Shown here: in pieces, positions 19,030 to 27,304 of the stretch
Numbering within the stretch: position 1 is the stretch's first letter
How the letters are laid out: each line of letters starts with the position of its first letter
Source of the DNA: Stagnihabitans lacustris
GTDB taxonomy: Bacteria; Pseudomonadota; Alphaproteobacteria; Rhodobacterales; Rhodobacteraceae
DNA length: 64,000 bases
Assembly (NCBI RefSeq): GCF_025950525.1
Contig: NZ_JAPDGS010000007.1
Location: 1 to 64,000 of the forward strand
Direction: 5' to 3'
The notes under the pieces: generated by a model
Databases searched by the model: none
What the model was told of the DNA's origin: nothing
What the model saw: only the letters and a program-made list of their open reading frames with translations
Translations under genes and position numbers: made by a program

Positions 19030-20433
19030 ATGCTGAACCCTTGCTCTCCTGATTTCGTGGCCAGCCTTGCGGCGCGCCTTCCCGACATCCTGACCGCGCC
19101 CGAGCCGCGCTGGCTGGAGGAACCGCGCGGCAAATGGCCGGGTCAGGCCGGCGCCGTGGCGCGTCCGCGCAGCACCGCGGAGGTGGCCGAGGTGGTGCGC
19201 GCCTGTGCCGCCGCGCGCGTGGGCATCGTGCCCTGGGGCGGCGGGACGGGGCTGGTGGCGGGGCAGGTCATGGGCGATGGCCCCTTGCCCCTGGTCCTCT
19301 CGCTGGAGCGGATGAACCGGACCCGCGGTGTCTATCCATCGGAAAACGTGATGCTGGTCGAGGCGGGGATGACGCTTTCCGAGGTCCATGCCGCGGCCGA
19401 GGCGGTCGACCGGGTCTTTCCCCTGTCGCTGGCCAGCCAGGGCACGGCGCGCATCGGGGGCAACCTTGCGACCAATGCGGGCGGGGTGAATGTGGTCCGC
19501 TATGGCAATGCGCGCGACCTGTGTCTGGGGCTGGAGGTCGTGATGGCCGATGGCACGATCTGGGACGGGCTGCGGCGGCTGCGCAAGGACAACACCGGCT
19601 ATGACCTGCGGGGGCTGATGATCGGGTCCGAGGGCACGCTTGGGGTGATCACGGCGGCGTCCTTGCGGCTTTTCCCCCGGCCGCGCGCCGAGGGGGCCGC
19701 GCTGTTGGTCGTGCCCGGCCCGGCCGAGGCCTTGCAACTTCTGGCGCTGGCCCAGGACCAGGTCGGCCCGGGGCTTTCGGCCTTCGAGCTGATCTCGGGT
19801 CAAGGGCTGGACTTCCTGGCCCAGACCATGCCGCAGATCCGCCAGCCCTTTGCCGATCGGCCCGACTGGATGGTGCTGGTCGATCTGGGCCTGACCCAAG
19901 ACACCGAGGCCGCGCTTTTGACGCTGTATGAGGCGGGGGCCGAAGCGGGGCTGGTGCTGGACGGGATCATTGCGCAATCCTCGGCGCAGAGGGCGGCCTT
20001 GTGGGACCTGCGCGAGACGATCCCGCTGGCCAACCGCGCGATCGGGGCGATTTCCAGCCATGACATCTCTTTGCCGCTGTCCGAAATCCCGGGCTTCATT
20101 CCTGCGGCGACAGCGGCCTTGCAGGCGGTGGCGCCCTTCCGGATCAATTGCTTTGGCCATCTGGGGGATGGCAACCTGCATTTCAACGTCTTCCCACCCG
20201 AGGGGCGAAAAGCCTCCGAGTTCAAGGCCTTGTCTGGTGAAGTTCAGGAATTGGTTCACCAGATGACGGTGGATCGTGGCGGGTCCTTCAGTGCGGAACA
20301 TGGCGTGGGGCGGCTGAAGGTCGCCGACGTGGAACGCTGGGGGGAGCCTGCGAAACTGGCCGCCATGCGCGCGATCAAAGCGGCGCTGGACCCCTTGGGG
20401 ATCATGAACCCCGGTGCCGTTCTGAGATCATGA
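19030..20433 (+). CDS. FAD-linked 2-hydroxy acid dehydrogenase (GlcD / D-2-hydroxyglutarate dehydrogenase type)
   Basis: A 467-residue flavoprotein of the vanillyl-alcohol oxidase/PCMH family. The FAD-binding N-terminal domain holds PWGGGTGLVAG (about 68-78) and QGTARIGGNLATNAGG (about 140-155). The C-terminal domain holds the metal/substrate motif FGHLGDGNLHFN and the end segment SAEHGVGRLK. It oxidises a D-2-hydroxy acid such as D-lactate, glycolate or D-2-hydroxyglutarate; which one cannot be read. The stop overlaps the next gene by 4 nt. Confidence 0.87.
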   Translation: MLNPCSPDFVASLAARLPDILTAPEPRWLEEPRGKWPGQAGAVARPRSTAEVAEVVRACAAARVGIVPWGGGTGLVAGQVMGDGPLPLVLSLERMNRTRGVYPSENVMLVEAGMTLSEVHAAAEAVDRVFPLSLASQGTARIGGNLATNAGGVNVVRYGNARDLCLGLEVVMADGTIWDGLRRLRKDNTGYDLRGLMIGSEGTLGVITAASLRLFPRPRAEGAALLVVPGPAEALQLLALAQDQVGPGLSAFELISGQGLDFLAQTMPQIRQPFADRPDWMVLVDLGLTQDTEAALLTLYEAGAEAGLVLDGIIAQSSAQRAALWDLRETIPLANRAIGAISSHDISLPLSEIPGFIPAATAALQAVAPFRINCFGHLGDGNLHFNVFPPEGRKASEFKALSGEVQELVHQMTVDRGGSFSAEHGVGRLKVADVERWGEPAKLAAMRAIKAALDPLGIMNPGAVLRS

Positions 20434-20978
20434 CCGCGGCGCCGCAAGAACCTGATGCCTGGCTTTTGCGATTGACCTTTGCCCTGATGGTGGCCGCGGC
20501 AGGGGCCCTGGTGGCCCTGACCTATGAGATGACGGCCAACTCCGGGGATCCGACCGAGGTGAAACTCTGGATCGCGGGCTGGACAGGGGCAGGCGGGGGG
20601 ATCCTTGCTGTGGCCATGTCCGGCTGGATCGGCCGCTCGGGGCCTGGCGGTTGGAGCAGGGCTTTGGCGGCGGCGTGGCTCTGTTCGGTCTTTGGAGGCT
20701 TCGTCGGCGGAACGATGCTGGCCCCGGGGATCGGTTCGGTCATCGGTGCTGTGATTGGGGCCTTGTTCTTCGTCTGGCCGCCGATGCTTTTTGTCTGGGC
20801 CTTGGGCTTTTTGTCGTTCAGGGGGCGGCAGTCAGCTGTCGGACCTGGTTGGGGCGCCGATCGGAGCTGTAGCCTGTGGAGTTGCAGCCTCTGGGGCTCT
20901 GCCGACTGGACCGTTGCGCCCTTGCCTCGGCCCGTGGTCCTGCCGACTGTGGGGGTGTCCTGCCGACTGTGCCGATAG
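20430..20978 (+). CDS. Small hydrophobic membrane protein with a repeat-derived tail
   Basis: The first about 130 residues contain four hydrophobic segments (for example TFALMVAAAGALVAL and ALAAAWLCSVFGGFVGG) and a Gly-rich core; no family is recognised. The start overlaps the preceding dehydrogenase gene (ATGA). The last about 45 codons run into a region of CTGCCGACTG repeats and read as low-complexity Ser/Cys/Trp-rich sequence, so the original C-terminus was probably replaced by repeat sequence. Confidence 0.6.
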   Translation: MTAAPQEPDAWLLRLTFALMVAAAGALVALTYEMTANSGDPTEVKLWIAGWTGAGGGILAVAMSGWIGRSGPGGWSRALAAAWLCSVFGGFVGGTMLAPGIGSVIGAVIGALFFVWPPMLFVWALGFLSFRGRQSAVGPGWGADRSCSLWSCSLWGSADWTVAPLPRPVVLPTVGVSCRLCR

Positions 20979-21107
20979 CGCTCAAGGTGGGATGTTGAGC
21001 TGCCGACTGTGGGGTCATCCCTGCGGGGGCCGTCTGGCGACCAGGTCCTGACCCATCAGTCGGCGGGGCGACGTCAGGCCTTGGGGCGCTGGCGGCGCAG
21101 TCGGCAG
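20899..21107. repeat. Cluster of CTGCCGACTG / CAGTCGGCAG decamers (region A)
   Basis: CTGCCGACTG occurs exactly at 20899, 20940, 20960 and 21000, and its complement-type form at 21057 (CAGTCGGCGG, one mismatch) and 21098 (exact). The left copies point one way and the right copies the other, giving an inverted-repeat layout. The same decamer clusters at 42.4-42.6 kb and 43.1-43.2 kb. Confidence 0.65.
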
Positions 21108-21470
21108 AGCCAGCCTTGACGCACAAGCCAAAAAACCGCACGCCCTGCCGGATATGCCGACAGGGCGCTGGGGTGGGTAGGTGGGTCACGTGTTGCAAGC
21201 AGCGCCCGTCCGGGTGGGTAATCCCGGATGCCCAATGACTATTCCGATTCGGGTTACTGATTGGTTAACGAACGCGCCCCCCTCCCCGGAAACTGGTAAA
21301 TTTCGTCGTAAACCTTAGGTTTCGGCGGTGCCATGGCCCGCCAGCCCCTCAACAGCCAGCCCCGCAACCGCCAGCCCCGCAACCGCAAGGCCTGAGCCCG
21401 CAAGGCCTGAGCCCGCACATGGCAGTCGCCTTGGGGGGCAAGGCGCGCCCGGGCCTGAACAGATGGGCCG
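20979..21470. other. 492-bp gene-free stretch with repeats
   Basis: It holds part of the decamer cluster, a minus-strand terminator at 21130-21167, and a run of 15-bp tandem units at 21356-21415 (two of CCAGCCCCGCAACCG, then two of CAAGGCCTGAGCCCG). No credible gene was found; short open frames here are low-complexity. Confidence 0.6.
21130..21167 (-). terminator. Terminator downstream of apt
   Basis: Read on the minus strand, CGCCCTG...CAGGGCG arms (21141-21167) with an inner imperfect stem are followed within 5 nt by TTTTTT (21130-21135). It lies about 300 bp beyond the apt stop. Confidence 0.6.
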
Positions 21471-22001
21471 CTAAAGCCCCTCGAAGGCACATAGCGCGTG
21501 AACTTCCATCCCCATCGCCTCAAGCCGGCGCCTGCCGCCAAGGTCGGGCAGGTCGATCACGAAGGCGCAGCCCACGACCACGCCGCCCAGCCGCTCGATC
21601 AGCTTGATCCCGGCCTCGGCCGTGCCCCCGGTGGCCAGAAGGTCATCGACCAAAAGCACCCGCTCGCCGGCCATCAGCGCGTCGTCATGAACCTCGACCA
21701 CCGCTTCGCCATATTCCAGCTGATAGGCCTCGGAGATCACCGCGCCCGGCAGCTTGCCCTTCTTGCGGATCGGCACAAACCCGGTCGAGAGCTGATGGGC
21801 CACGGCCCCGCCCAGGATGAAGCCCCGCGCCTCAAGCCCCGCGACCTTGTCGATGCGCGACCCGGCATAGGGCGCCAAAAGCTGGTCGACCGCCATGCGA
21901 AACCCGCGCGGATCGGAAAACAGCGTGGTCACATCGCGAAACAAGATCCCCTCATGCGGGAAGTCGACGATGGTGCGGATATAGTCCTTGACGGTCTTCA
22001 C
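21471..22001 (-). CDS. apt: Adenine phosphoribosyltransferase
   Basis: A 176-residue type I phosphoribosyltransferase making AMP from adenine and PRPP. The PRPP loop [15 protein letters not shown] (about 120-134) and the N-terminal [20 protein letters not shown] are diagnostic. The start is taken as the GTG at 22001 because AAAGGA lies 7 nt before it; the frame is open to 22037. In related genomes apt usually follows mtnP, whose product releases adenine; here a restriction-modification island separates them. Confidence 0.92.
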   Translation of the reverse strand: MKTVKDYIRTIVDFPHEGILFRDVTTLFSDPRGFRMAVDQLLAPYAGSRIDKVAGLEARGFILGGAVAHQLSTGFVPIRKKGKLPGAVISEAYQLEYGEAVVEVHDDALMAGERVLLVDDLLATGGTAEAGIKLIERLGGVVVGCAFVIDLPDLGGRRRLEAMGMEVHALCAFEGL

Positions 22002-22200
22002 TCGGTTTCCTTTTGCGGTTCGCGATGCTTTTACCAAAGCGGTAGCTGACAGAACATGAGCCAGATTTTCGCGAACCGCGACACAAAGTCCGGTATCCTG
22101 CCCAAAAAAATTTTGGAGCCGAAGAGGCTGTGGGGGAGGATTGCGATTGCCGAACCTTTCACTGTCAAGCTAAAGTGAGGGACGAGAAAAGAGGCACACT

Positions 22201-22815
22201 ATGTTGATGACTCGTCTGCCGCATTTCGTGCGCGAAAACTATGAATGCCACGAGTGGAAGCACGCCAGCGCCATCTTGTCCCAAGATTTCCAACATGAAT
22301 GGTCCGATCTGATGGACCTCTTGACCGTCTTGCGCCTGCGCAAATCGTGGATTGTGAAGGGCGGCGGCAATAAATCGCAGCTGGCTGTTTTCGTCGACGA
22401 GTTTCTCTCGGATCGGGGGTGGCGGGAAAAGCAGTTTCAGACGGCCATCGAGGTGGACGGCTACAGAATAGATTCACCGACCCACAAGGTAGATTGCTTC
22501 AAAAACAAGGTCGCCCTCGAGCTTGAATGGAACAACAAGGACCCGTTTTTTGACAGGGACCTGAACAACTTTCGGCTGCTCTTTGACTTGCGCGCGGTCA
22601 GCGTCGGTGTGATCCTCACCCGGTCCGATGAGCTGCAAGACATCTTTAACCAACTTGGACGAGGATCGTCCTATGGCATGTCGACGACTCATATGTCAAA
22701 GCTACTGCCTCGGATCGAGGGTGGCGGGGGTGCTGGGTGTCCGCTTTTGGTCTTCGGGATCCGAAGTGCGCTCTTCGTCGATGACATGGGCGAAGAGATT
22801 GAGGATAAGGCATGA
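22201..22815 (+). CDS. BglII/BstYI-type restriction endonuclease
   Basis: A 204-residue type II restriction enzyme. The PD-(D/E)xK-type active site reads Asp98, then Glu107-Leu-Glu109 (VDCFKNKVALELEW). The spacing (D-x8-E-x-E) equals that of BglII (D84, E93, Q95), with Glu replacing the last Gln. The flanking EVDGYRIDSPTHKVD and LLFDLRAVSVGVILTRSDEL segments match this enzyme family. An AAGAGG site precedes the ATG. The stop overlaps the methylase start (ATGA). By family, recognition of a GATC-centred hexamer such as RGATCY or AGATCT is possible, but not proven. Confidence 0.85.
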   Translation: MLMTRLPHFVRENYECHEWKHASAILSQDFQHEWSDLMDLLTVLRLRKSWIVKGGGNKSQLAVFVDEFLSDRGWREKQFQTAIEVDGYRIDSPTHKVDCFKNKVALELEWNNKDPFFDRDLNNFRLLFDLRAVSVGVILTRSDELQDIFNQLGRGSSYGMSTTHMSKLLPRIEGGGGAGCPLLVFGIRSALFVDDMGEEIEDKA

Positions 22816-23465
22816 TGACCGCCGCTGACGACTTTTTGCATCGCGCAGGACAGACCAAGTTCCGCACTATCCTCGCGGACCCTCCTTGGCAGTTCGAGAA
22901 CCGGACGGGCAAGATGGCTCCCGAACATAAGCGCCTGTCGCGATATCCGACGATGACCCTGCAAGAGATTTGCGACCTGCCCGTGGCCCAGGTCGCTGCG
23001 GACCCTGCACATCTATACATGTGGGTGCCGAATGCGCTTTTGCCTGAAGGTCTGAAGGTCATGGAGCGCTGGGGATTTTCCTACAAAAGCAACATCATCT
23101 GGTATAAAATCCGCAAGGATGGCGGGCCAGATCGGCGTGGTGTGGGTTTTTACTTTCGCAATGTGACCGAGGTCTTGCTTTTTGGCATCAGGGGCAAAAA
23201 CGCTAGAACTGAGCAGCTTGGCCGGACGCAAGAGAACATCATTTCATCGCAAAAGCGAGAACACAGCCGCAAACCGGACGAGCAATATCCGCTCATAGAA
23301 GGGTGCAGCAAAGGGCCGAGGCTTGAAATGTTCGCGCGCGGTCCCCGCCTTGGGTGGACTGTTTGGGGTAATCAGGCGGACGAGTATACGCCGACTTGGG
23401 ACACGTATTCCAATCACTCGCAGGCGGCAACTGAGTTGGCGGCGGCCAAGATAGTCGCCACCTGA
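22812..23465 (+). CDS. MT-A70 family DNA adenine N6-methyltransferase
   Basis: A 217-residue methyltransferase with the catalytic DPPW motif (residues 23-26, in RTILADPPWQFENR) and the family's downstream YMWVPNALLPEGLKVMERWGF and EVLLFGIRGKN segments. The start overlaps the nuclease gene by 4 nt, so the pair forms a compact restriction-modification operon, and the enzyme presumably protects the host sites. It has an AT-richer base make-up than the flanking genes, suggesting transfer. Confidence 0.87.
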   Translation: MMTAADDFLHRAGQTKFRTILADPPWQFENRTGKMAPEHKRLSRYPTMTLQEICDLPVAQVAADPAHLYMWVPNALLPEGLKVMERWGFSYKSNIIWYKIRKDGGPDRRGVGFYFRNVTEVLLFGIRGKNARTEQLGRTQENIISSQKREHSRKPDEQYPLIEGCSKGPRLEMFARGPRLGWTVWGNQADEYTPTWDTYSNHSQAATELAAAKIVAT

Positions 23466-23659
23466 GCGCATGGGCGTGGTCAGGGAGCTCAACTGGAAGC
23501 GGGCACTCAATGCCTGAGACGCGCCCCTAAGCTATCGCTGGTCAAGTCTGCGCGCAGTGCAGCGAGTGATGTTTCTGCCAGTCGTTTGGGCCGATGGACT
23601 AATGCGACACGCGAAGCAGGTTACTAGCGTTGGGATCGCGCCAAGGAATTCGGTCGGGC

Positions 23660-24529
23660 TCATGGTGCAAGCACCCGGCCTGCCACGGCCTGCAGCTTTG
23701 CGACCATCGCCGGGTCGCGCTTGTCCGGGGCGGTCATCACGGCGTGGCTGAGCGCCCGGTCACAGCCGCAGGGGCAGGCGGCGCGGGGCGGGGCCGCAAG
23801 CTTGCGCACCACGTCGCGCGCGGCCCCGGCATTGGCGGTCAGGGTCGCTATGACCTGGGCCACATCGACCGCGCCATGGTCGGGGTGCCAGCAGTCGTAA
23901 TCCGTGATCATGGCCAGACAGGCATAGGCGATTTCGGCCTCGCGGGCCAATTTCGCCTCGGGTTGCCCGGTCATGCCGATCACATCGGCGCCCCAGTGCC
24001 GGTAAAGCCGGCTTTCGGCCAGGGTCGAGAATTGCGGCCCCTCCATCGCCAGATAGGTCGCGCCCCGGTGCAGGCGCGGGCCCCGCACGGCCGCGGCCAC
24101 CTGGTCCGACAGCCGCGGGCAAGTCGGATGGGCCACCGAGACATGGGCGACAAGGCCGGGGCCAAAGAAGCTTTTCTCCCGCGCGAAGGTGCGGTCGATA
24201 TATTGATCCACCAGCGCGAAATCCCCCGGGGCGAAGTCCTCACGCAAAGAGCCCACGGCCGAGACCGCCAGGATATCGGTGACGCCCAGCGACTTCAGCG
24301 CGGCGATATTGGCGCGATAGGGCAGAGAGGAGGGCGTGTGGACATGGCCCCGCCCATGGCGCGGCAGGAAGGCCATCTCGACCCCGTTCAGCCGCCCCGT
24401 CAGGATCTGATCCGAGGGCTTGCCCCAGGGCGTGTCAAGGCTGACCCAGGTCGAGGTCTCCAGCCCCTCGATCTGGTAAAGACCCGAGCCGCCGATGATG
24501 CCGATCTTGGGTTGGACTGGGTTCATCAT
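23660..24529 (-). CDS. mtnP: S-methyl-5'-thioadenosine phosphorylase
   Basis: A 289-residue PNP-family enzyme cleaving methylthioadenosine (a by-product of polyamine and acyl-homoserine lactone synthesis) to adenine and methylthioribose-1-phosphate. IGIIGGSGLY (residues 9-18), LPRHGRGHVHTPSSLPYRAN, the substrate motif MEGPQFSTLAESRLYR and DYDCWH are diagnostic. AAGGAGAG precedes the first of two ATGs. The adenine is normally taken by Apt, encoded downstream on the same strand beyond the restriction-modification island. Confidence 0.94.
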   Translation of the reverse strand: MMNPVQPKIGIIGGSGLYQIEGLETSTWVSLDTPWGKPSDQILTGRLNGVEMAFLPRHGRGHVHTPSSLPYRANIAALKSLGVTDILAVSAVGSLREDFAPGDFALVDQYIDRTFAREKSFFGPGLVAHVSVAHPTCPRLSDQVAAAVRGPRLHRGATYLAMEGPQFSTLAESRLYRHWGADVIGMTGQPEAKLAREAEIAYACLAMITDYDCWHPDHGAVDVAQVIATLTANAGAARDVVRKLAAPPRAACPCGCDRALSHAVMTAPDKRDPAMVAKLQAVAGRVLAP

Positions 24530-24538
24530 GGTCTCTCC

Positions 24539-24594
24539 TTGCGGTACTGGCCTTGCGGTACTGGCCTTGCGGTTTTGGCCTTGCGGTTTTGGGC
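24539..24594. repeat. 14-bp tandem repeat upstream of mtnP
   Basis: Four consecutive 14-bp units: two of TTGCGGTACTGGCC, one TTGCGGTTTTGGCC and one TTGCGGTTTTGGGC. The array begins 10 bp before the mtnP start codon (at its 5' end) and overlaps the ribosome-binding region. A further about 17-bp, three-copy degenerate array (GCCTGGGGTTTGGG) follows near 24683-24732. Confidence 0.75.
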
Positions 24595-24735
24595 AAGCCT
24601 AGGGGCGGGCGGGGTTGGATGTCCAGCCTTGGGCTTGGGGCGGGCCTTGGACGGATGGCGTTTGGCAGGGATTTGGAAGGGCCTGGGGTTTGGGGTTGCC
24701 TGGGGTTTGGGAGTGCCTCGGGTCTGGCCTGGGCC

Positions 24736-24804
24736 AGGAAGGAGGGGCGCTGCCCCTCGGCCCCTTGGGCCTTACCCCGGAGATATTTGGGCCAAATTGA
24801 AAGC
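24736..24804 (+). repeat. Dispersed terminator-like repeat (copy 4)
   Basis: Hairpin GGGGCGCTGCCCC, then a second GGCCCCTTGGGCC pair and the tail ACCCCGGAGATATTTGGGCC AAATTGAAAG. It abuts the 3' end of the minus-strand gene 24807-25694 in opposite orientation. Confidence 0.65.
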
Positions 24805-24806
24805 GA

Positions 24807-25694
24807 TCAAGGCTGGAGATCGACGATCAGGCGCGGGTCGGCGCCAAGGCTTTCAAGCAGGGGGAGGTCGAGGGGGACGCCGATCTCGCAGGGGCGCGCG
24901 GCATGGGCCAGGCCCTGGGGTGTCAGGATCAGGGACCGCGTCGCGGCTTCGGGGTAGAGCAGGAAATCCATGGTCTGATCGGGGGTCAGGGCTTGCTGTT
25001 GCGTGATCGTCCCGGCGCAGTCCGCCGCTCCCGTCGGGTCGGTCTTGGCCAGGACCTCCAGGTAGAGCGCGGTGAGAGGGGGCAGGGTATGGGGAGGCGC
25101 GGTGAGGGGGGGCGGGGTTTGGCCGTCTGGGGCAAGCGGGGCGGGGTCAAGCGGGACGGGGTCAAGCGGGACGGGGTCAAGCGGGACGGGGTCAAGGGGG
25201 GCGGGGGGAAACGGCGTGTCGGGGCGCAAGGCCACGGGCAGAAGCGTGAAAGGATCGACCTTTGCCCCCGTGGTCAGGTCGAAGAGGACGGCGCTCTGCT
25301 CGGTCCAGCCATGGGCGCCGCCGGGGCAAAAGGCGTCAGCATGCAGGGTCAGGCTGTAGAAGCTCGCTCCCTGATGGGTCACAACGACCCAATGGGCATA
25401 CCACATCTGCAAGGGGTTGCGGCCGGGGTCGAGGCCCTGGGCCGCGATGGTCGCATCGTCCAGAAGGCCGCAGGGCAGCGCCAGCGCCTCTTGGTCAAGC
25501 GCGAGGAGGGCCGCGTTGATCTTGCAGGCGGGCTCAGCTCCCGGTTCGGTGCCGGAACAGGGCAGGCGCGGGGTGGGCTCGATCAGGACCATGGGTTCGG
25601 GGCGGTCCTCGGCCCGGGCGGGAAGGACCGCCAGGGAAGGGAGGGTAAGGGCGATGAGGGTGGAAACGATGAGGGGGGGGCGACAAACGCGCAC
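24807..25694 (-). CDS. Exported protein with PLDPV repeats
   Basis: A 295-residue secreted protein with an N-terminal signal (hydrophobic residues about 8-28, ending PARAED). Four Cys residues near the start (PCSGTEPGAEPAC and others) and a central domain (YAHWVVVTHQGASFYSLTLHADAFCPGGAHGW) resembling DUF3298-type periplasmic proteins are visible. Residues about 165-183 are PLDPV repeats encoded by a 15-bp tandem array. Function is unknown. Confidence in coding is good because of the signal peptide and conserved-looking core. Confidence 0.72.
   Translation of the reverse strand: MRVCRPPLIVSTLIALTLPSLAVLPARAEDRPEPMVLIEPTPRLPCSGTEPGAEPACKINAALLALDQEALALPCGLLDDATIAAQGLDPGRNPLQMWYAHWVVVTHQGASFYSLTLHADAFCPGGAHGWTEQSAVLFDLTTGAKVDPFTLLPVALRPDTPFPPAPLDPVPLDPVPLDPVPLDPAPLAPDGQTPPPLTAPPHTLPPLTALYLEVLAKTDPTGAADCAGTITQQQALTPDQTMDFLLYPEAATRSLILTPQGLAHAARPCEIGVPLDLPLLESLGADPRLIVDLQP
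25143..25202. repeat. 15-bp coding tandem repeat (PLDPV)
   Basis: Three exact units of GGGGTCAAGCGGGAC (25143-25187) plus a degenerate fourth, inside the exported-protein gene. The unit length is a multiple of three, so copy-number changes would keep the frame. Confidence 0.8.
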
Positions 25695-25800
25695 ATCATG
25701 GGCCTTTTGGGGGGAGCGGGCCAGCCGGGAGGGCCAGGGGCTCTTGGCTTGGGCAGTCTGGCCCGGGGAGGCGGGGGCCTGGGGAGGACACCGGGCCCGG

Positions 25801-25864
25801 GGATGAGGGGGCCCGGGGAGGAGGGGGCCCGGGGAGGAGGGGGCCCGGGGATGAGGGGGCCAGG
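25801..25864. repeat. 16-bp intergenic tandem repeat
   Basis: Four units of GGATGAGGGGGCCCGG / GGAGGAGGGGGCCCGG, the last with one change (CCAGG), immediately downstream of the flavin reductase stop codon. The gap 25695-25866 holds nothing else recognisable. Confidence 0.75.
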
Positions 25865-25866
25865 CC

Positions 25867-26442
25867 TCATTTCGGGCGGTCCAGCTCCTGAAGCTCTGTG
25901 ACCTGCAGGTAATCCATATAGCCCAGCCGGGCCATCACGCCCGCCTTGACCGCATCAAACCGGCCATCGGTCAGGAATTCGTCGCGGATATGGACGCCGA
26001 TCACCGTGCCGATGACCAGGAAATCGGCCCCGCCCTCCAGCGTCACGACCTGTTGCAGCCGACATTCCAGCGTGGCCGGCGACAGCGCCACGCGCGGGCA
26101 GTCGATCTCGTGACATTCGGCCTTTTCCACCTGCGCATGGGTGAATTCGTCGGTGCCATGCGGCAGAGGGGCCGAGGTTTCGTTCATCTGCAGCCACAGG
26201 GCGCGGCTGACCACATTGGCCGCAAAGACCCCGGTTTCCCGGATGTTGCGCAGGCTGTCCTTGGCGCCACCGGCAAAGACCACCTGCGGCGGGCTATAGG
26301 CGACCGCGTTGAAGAAGGAATAGGGGGCGAGGTTGTCGCCCTTGCTGCCGCGGGTGGAAATCCAGCCGATCGGCCGGGGCGCCACGATGGCATTGAAGGG
26401 GGAATGGGGCAGGGTGTGACCCTCGGCGGGGCGGTAGAACAT
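25867..26442 (-). CDS. Flavin reductase-like (FMN-binding split barrel) protein
   Basis: A 191-residue flavin-binding protein of the flavin reductase family. RPIGWISTRGSKGDNLAPYSFFNAVAYSPP-type sequence near residues 23-52 is the flavin phosphate-binding signature, and the middle contains SLRNIRETGVFAANVVS. Such proteins supply reduced flavin or act as flavoprotein oxidoreductases; the partner is unknown. It is divergent from the downstream GNAT gene, with about 140 bp between. Confidence 0.82.
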   Translation of the reverse strand: MFYRPAEGHTLPHSPFNAIVAPRPIGWISTRGSKGDNLAPYSFFNAVAYSPPQVVFAGGAKDSLRNIRETGVFAANVVSRALWLQMNETSAPLPHGTDEFTHAQVEKAECHEIDCPRVALSPATLECRLQQVVTLEGGADFLVIGTVIGVHIRDEFLTDGRFDAVKAGVMARLGYMDYLQVTELQELDRPK

Positions 26443-26586
26443 GGGTCGGGTCTTTCGGCGGAGGGGACAGGGGCGGGCGGGGGATCGGATGGGTCGGGCC
26501 GGCCGGAAACAAAGCGAATTGCTGCTGTCATAGTCCCATGTTACGGGCGTTCCCAGATGATTCCCCCGAACCGACGCGACGGCCCC

Positions 26587-27075
26587 ATGTATCAGTTGGA
26601 CGAAGAGACCGAGGCCGATTGGTGGGAGGTCGAGGCGCTGTATGACCTCTGCTTTTCGCCGGGGCGCACGGCCTTGTCGTCTTATCGGTTGCGCGACGGG
26701 GTGCCGACGGTGGCCGCCCTGTGTCTGGTGATGCGGCAGGACGGCAATCTGGTGGCCGCGATCCGCTATTGGCCGGTCGAGGTCGGGGGAGAGGATGTGC
26801 TTCTGTTGGGCCCTGTGGCGGTCCATCCGACCCATCAGGGCGAGGGCCTGGGCGGGCTGTTGATCAACGAAAGCCTGGGCGAAGCGCGGCGCCAAGGCTG
26901 GGAGCGCGTGCTTCTGGTCGGTGATGCGCCCTATTACAAACGCTTTGGGTTTTGGAAGCTGGAGGGGGTCGAGATGCCTCCGCCGACCAACCCCGACCGC
27001 GTTTTGGGGCTGGAGTTGAAGTCCGGGGCCTGGAAGGGCGTGACGGGCAAAGTGACCAAGGCGGCGGGGGCGTGA
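26587..27075 (+). CDS. GNAT family N-acetyltransferase (YhbS-like)
   Basis: A 162-residue acetyltransferase with the acetyl-CoA motif LGPVAVHPTHQGEGLGGLLI (about residues 78-97) and a C-terminal DAPYYKRFGFWKLEG segment, as in YhbS-like enzymes. An in-frame ATG at 26557 adds ten residues; MYQLDEETEADWWEVEALYD looks like the natural start. The substrate cannot be predicted. Confidence 0.82.
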   Translation: MYQLDEETEADWWEVEALYDLCFSPGRTALSSYRLRDGVPTVAALCLVMRQDGNLVAAIRYWPVEVGGEDVLLLGPVAVHPTHQGEGLGGLLINESLGEARRQGWERVLLVGDAPYYKRFGFWKLEGVEMPPPTNPDRVLGLELKSGAWKGVTGKVTKAAGA

Positions 27076-27304
27076 CGGGGGCGGCTTGGGGGGCGTGAAC
27101 CTGGACGGCCTGAAATTGGGCGGCCTGAGGGTGGGGCCTGACGGCGGCGATTTTCCCTGACCTTGCCCTGCAGCGTCCGGTTGCCCCGATTGCACCCCCT
27201 GACCCAAAGGCGCGGCGTGCCGCCGCAAGATGATCTCTCGCCTCTGTCCTGCGGCCAACCGGCTTGGGCTTTGCATTTGCCCGCGGCCTTCCCATATTCC
27301 ACCC

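Noticed and set aside
21254-21541. Arg/Gly/Leu-rich open frame over the 15-bp repeats
   Set aside because: It arises from tandem repeats and overlaps apt antisense; no ribosome-binding site or family.
23466-23659. Possible gene remnant after the methylase gene
   Set aside because: Short open pieces can be read, but none has a recognisable domain or start signal; treated as island flank.
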